Of a stretch of DNA of 60,000 nucleotides, positions 59,233 to 60,000 are shown piece after piece. This DNA is from Bolinopsis microptera. Lineage: Eukaryota > Ctenophora > Tentaculata > Lobata > Bolinopsidae. Within the stretch, counting starts at the first letter, position 1; each line of letters opens with the position of its first letter. The stretch lies in contig NC_087083.1 of assembly GCF_026151205.1 (NCBI RefSeq), forward strand, positions 4,506,460 through 4,566,459, in the 5' to 3' direction. A program made the position numbers and the translations under genes. Under the pieces are notes generated by a model. The model had not been told where the DNA came from, made no database searches, and saw only the letters and a program-made list of their open reading frames with translations.

Positions 59233-60000
59233 ATATATATATATAACTAGCACGAACTTTAGATCAGATATCTTAGGGGACTTGGAGTAGCAAGAGATTG
59301 ACTAGAAGGTATATAACTTTTACAAAGATACGTCGAGAAGAATCCAGGGTCAGAGTGCAGACCAAAAGTTTACGCACCCACCTTTGCCTCCGGAGTTCTT
59401 GGTTGGATAGAAATTTATGCAAACTTGGTCGTTTATACTCCAAGTCCCTTTCTTAAAAGAAGTAGTATTAACTATGTCTAGAGTTAGCTTCGTTCAATAA
59501 TAACAATATCAATATAATCAATATCAATACCAGATAAACCTACCGAATAAATTATTAAATATCAATTAATTCATTCCGATAAAAAATTTTATAAATTTAG
59601 ATATTTAACTTATCTAAAAACATTACAACAAATGGTTAAAAAACGCCCAAAATCGATTTGAAAGATTTTCTGTCTATAGTACAATCATGATAGTAATAGT
59701 AAGTGTGTGCCGCTGCAATTAGATTTGATTACTGCAATTTAAAATTGTTTGGAGTCCAAGTATCTTTTAAGTCAGCTGCCTGTGCTTGTATTAATAGTGC
59801 TTTGGTTCTCAGTTTTATCAAGCTAATAGGCTGGAGAAAAGGATCCTTTAATGGATCCTTATATGGAAACAGTCACTATTAGTGCAGTCATCATTATAAC
59901 AGGCTAGTACTGCCTCTTGTACCTATCCTTGTGTACATGGGGAACATAAAATTCATCTAACATGATATTAACATTTTAGGTCCTCCTAATTTAGAGCCAC
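59233..60000. other. Right edge, nothing recognised
   Basis: AT-rich sequence without a supported frame. Short repeats such as aatatcaat units (59500-59570) and a ggatccttta / ggatccttat pair (59840-59860) were noted. Confidence 0.4.

Overview
The window is nuclear DNA of an animal. It is AT-rich, its genes are split by GT-AG introns of a few hundred bases, and it carries class A GPCR and four-domain sodium-channel exons, Penelope-like and non-LTR retroelements and many foldback/MITE-like repeats. The sodium channel has a D-E-E-A selectivity filter, the ancestral (Nav2-like) state known from non-bilaterian animals, several invertebrates and choanoflagellates. That fits an early-branching or invertebrate metazoan; the sequence alone does not fix the phylum. 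No prokaryotic features, tRNAs, rRNAs or CRISPR arrays were seen.

Layout. (1) About 0.6-7.2 kb, minus strand: a rhodopsin-like GPCR in at least six exons (N-terminus through TM6; the TM7 exon is probably off the left edge). One intron holds a 2.75-kb foldback element. (2) 7.2-12.3 kb: no gene; several small foldback/MITE-like elements and a 16-17-bp minisatellite. (3) 12.4-15.2 kb, plus strand: an intact 947-codon Penelope-like element protein (reverse transcriptase plus GIY-YIG endonuclease). (4) 15.2-25.5 kb: repeats, including an element with cgtaccgtac boxes, a 5'-truncated LINE flanked by a ~53-bp direct duplication, a 0.75-kb foldback, a 17-bp minisatellite, a TGC/GCA hairpin and a long GA microsatellite. 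(5) 25.56-42.69 kb: a head-to-tail array of a ~5.38-kb unit (three full copies plus a partial one). Each full unit has a GC-rich block of inverted GGACTCCG/CGGAGTCC words and a frameshift-riddled LINE reverse transcriptase. The copies differ mostly by scattered single-base indels. (6) 42.76-51.8 kb, plus strand: a voltage-gated sodium channel from the domain I pore to the stop codon, 12 exons and about 1,717 codons. (7) 51.8-60 kb: palindromes, MITE-like repeats, a broken unrecognised minus-strand gene, a LINE endonuclease fragment and weak exon candidates.

The most notable material is in the sodium channel: an unusual inactivation-gate motif (VLL where IFM is expected), a 10-cysteine cluster before domain III, a ~360-residue acidic repeat tail, and repeated short duplications of exon edges plus shared intron ends inside its introns. 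The tandem 5.38-kb array lies immediately upstream of the first recognisable channel exon, and domain I S1-S5 was not found in the window.
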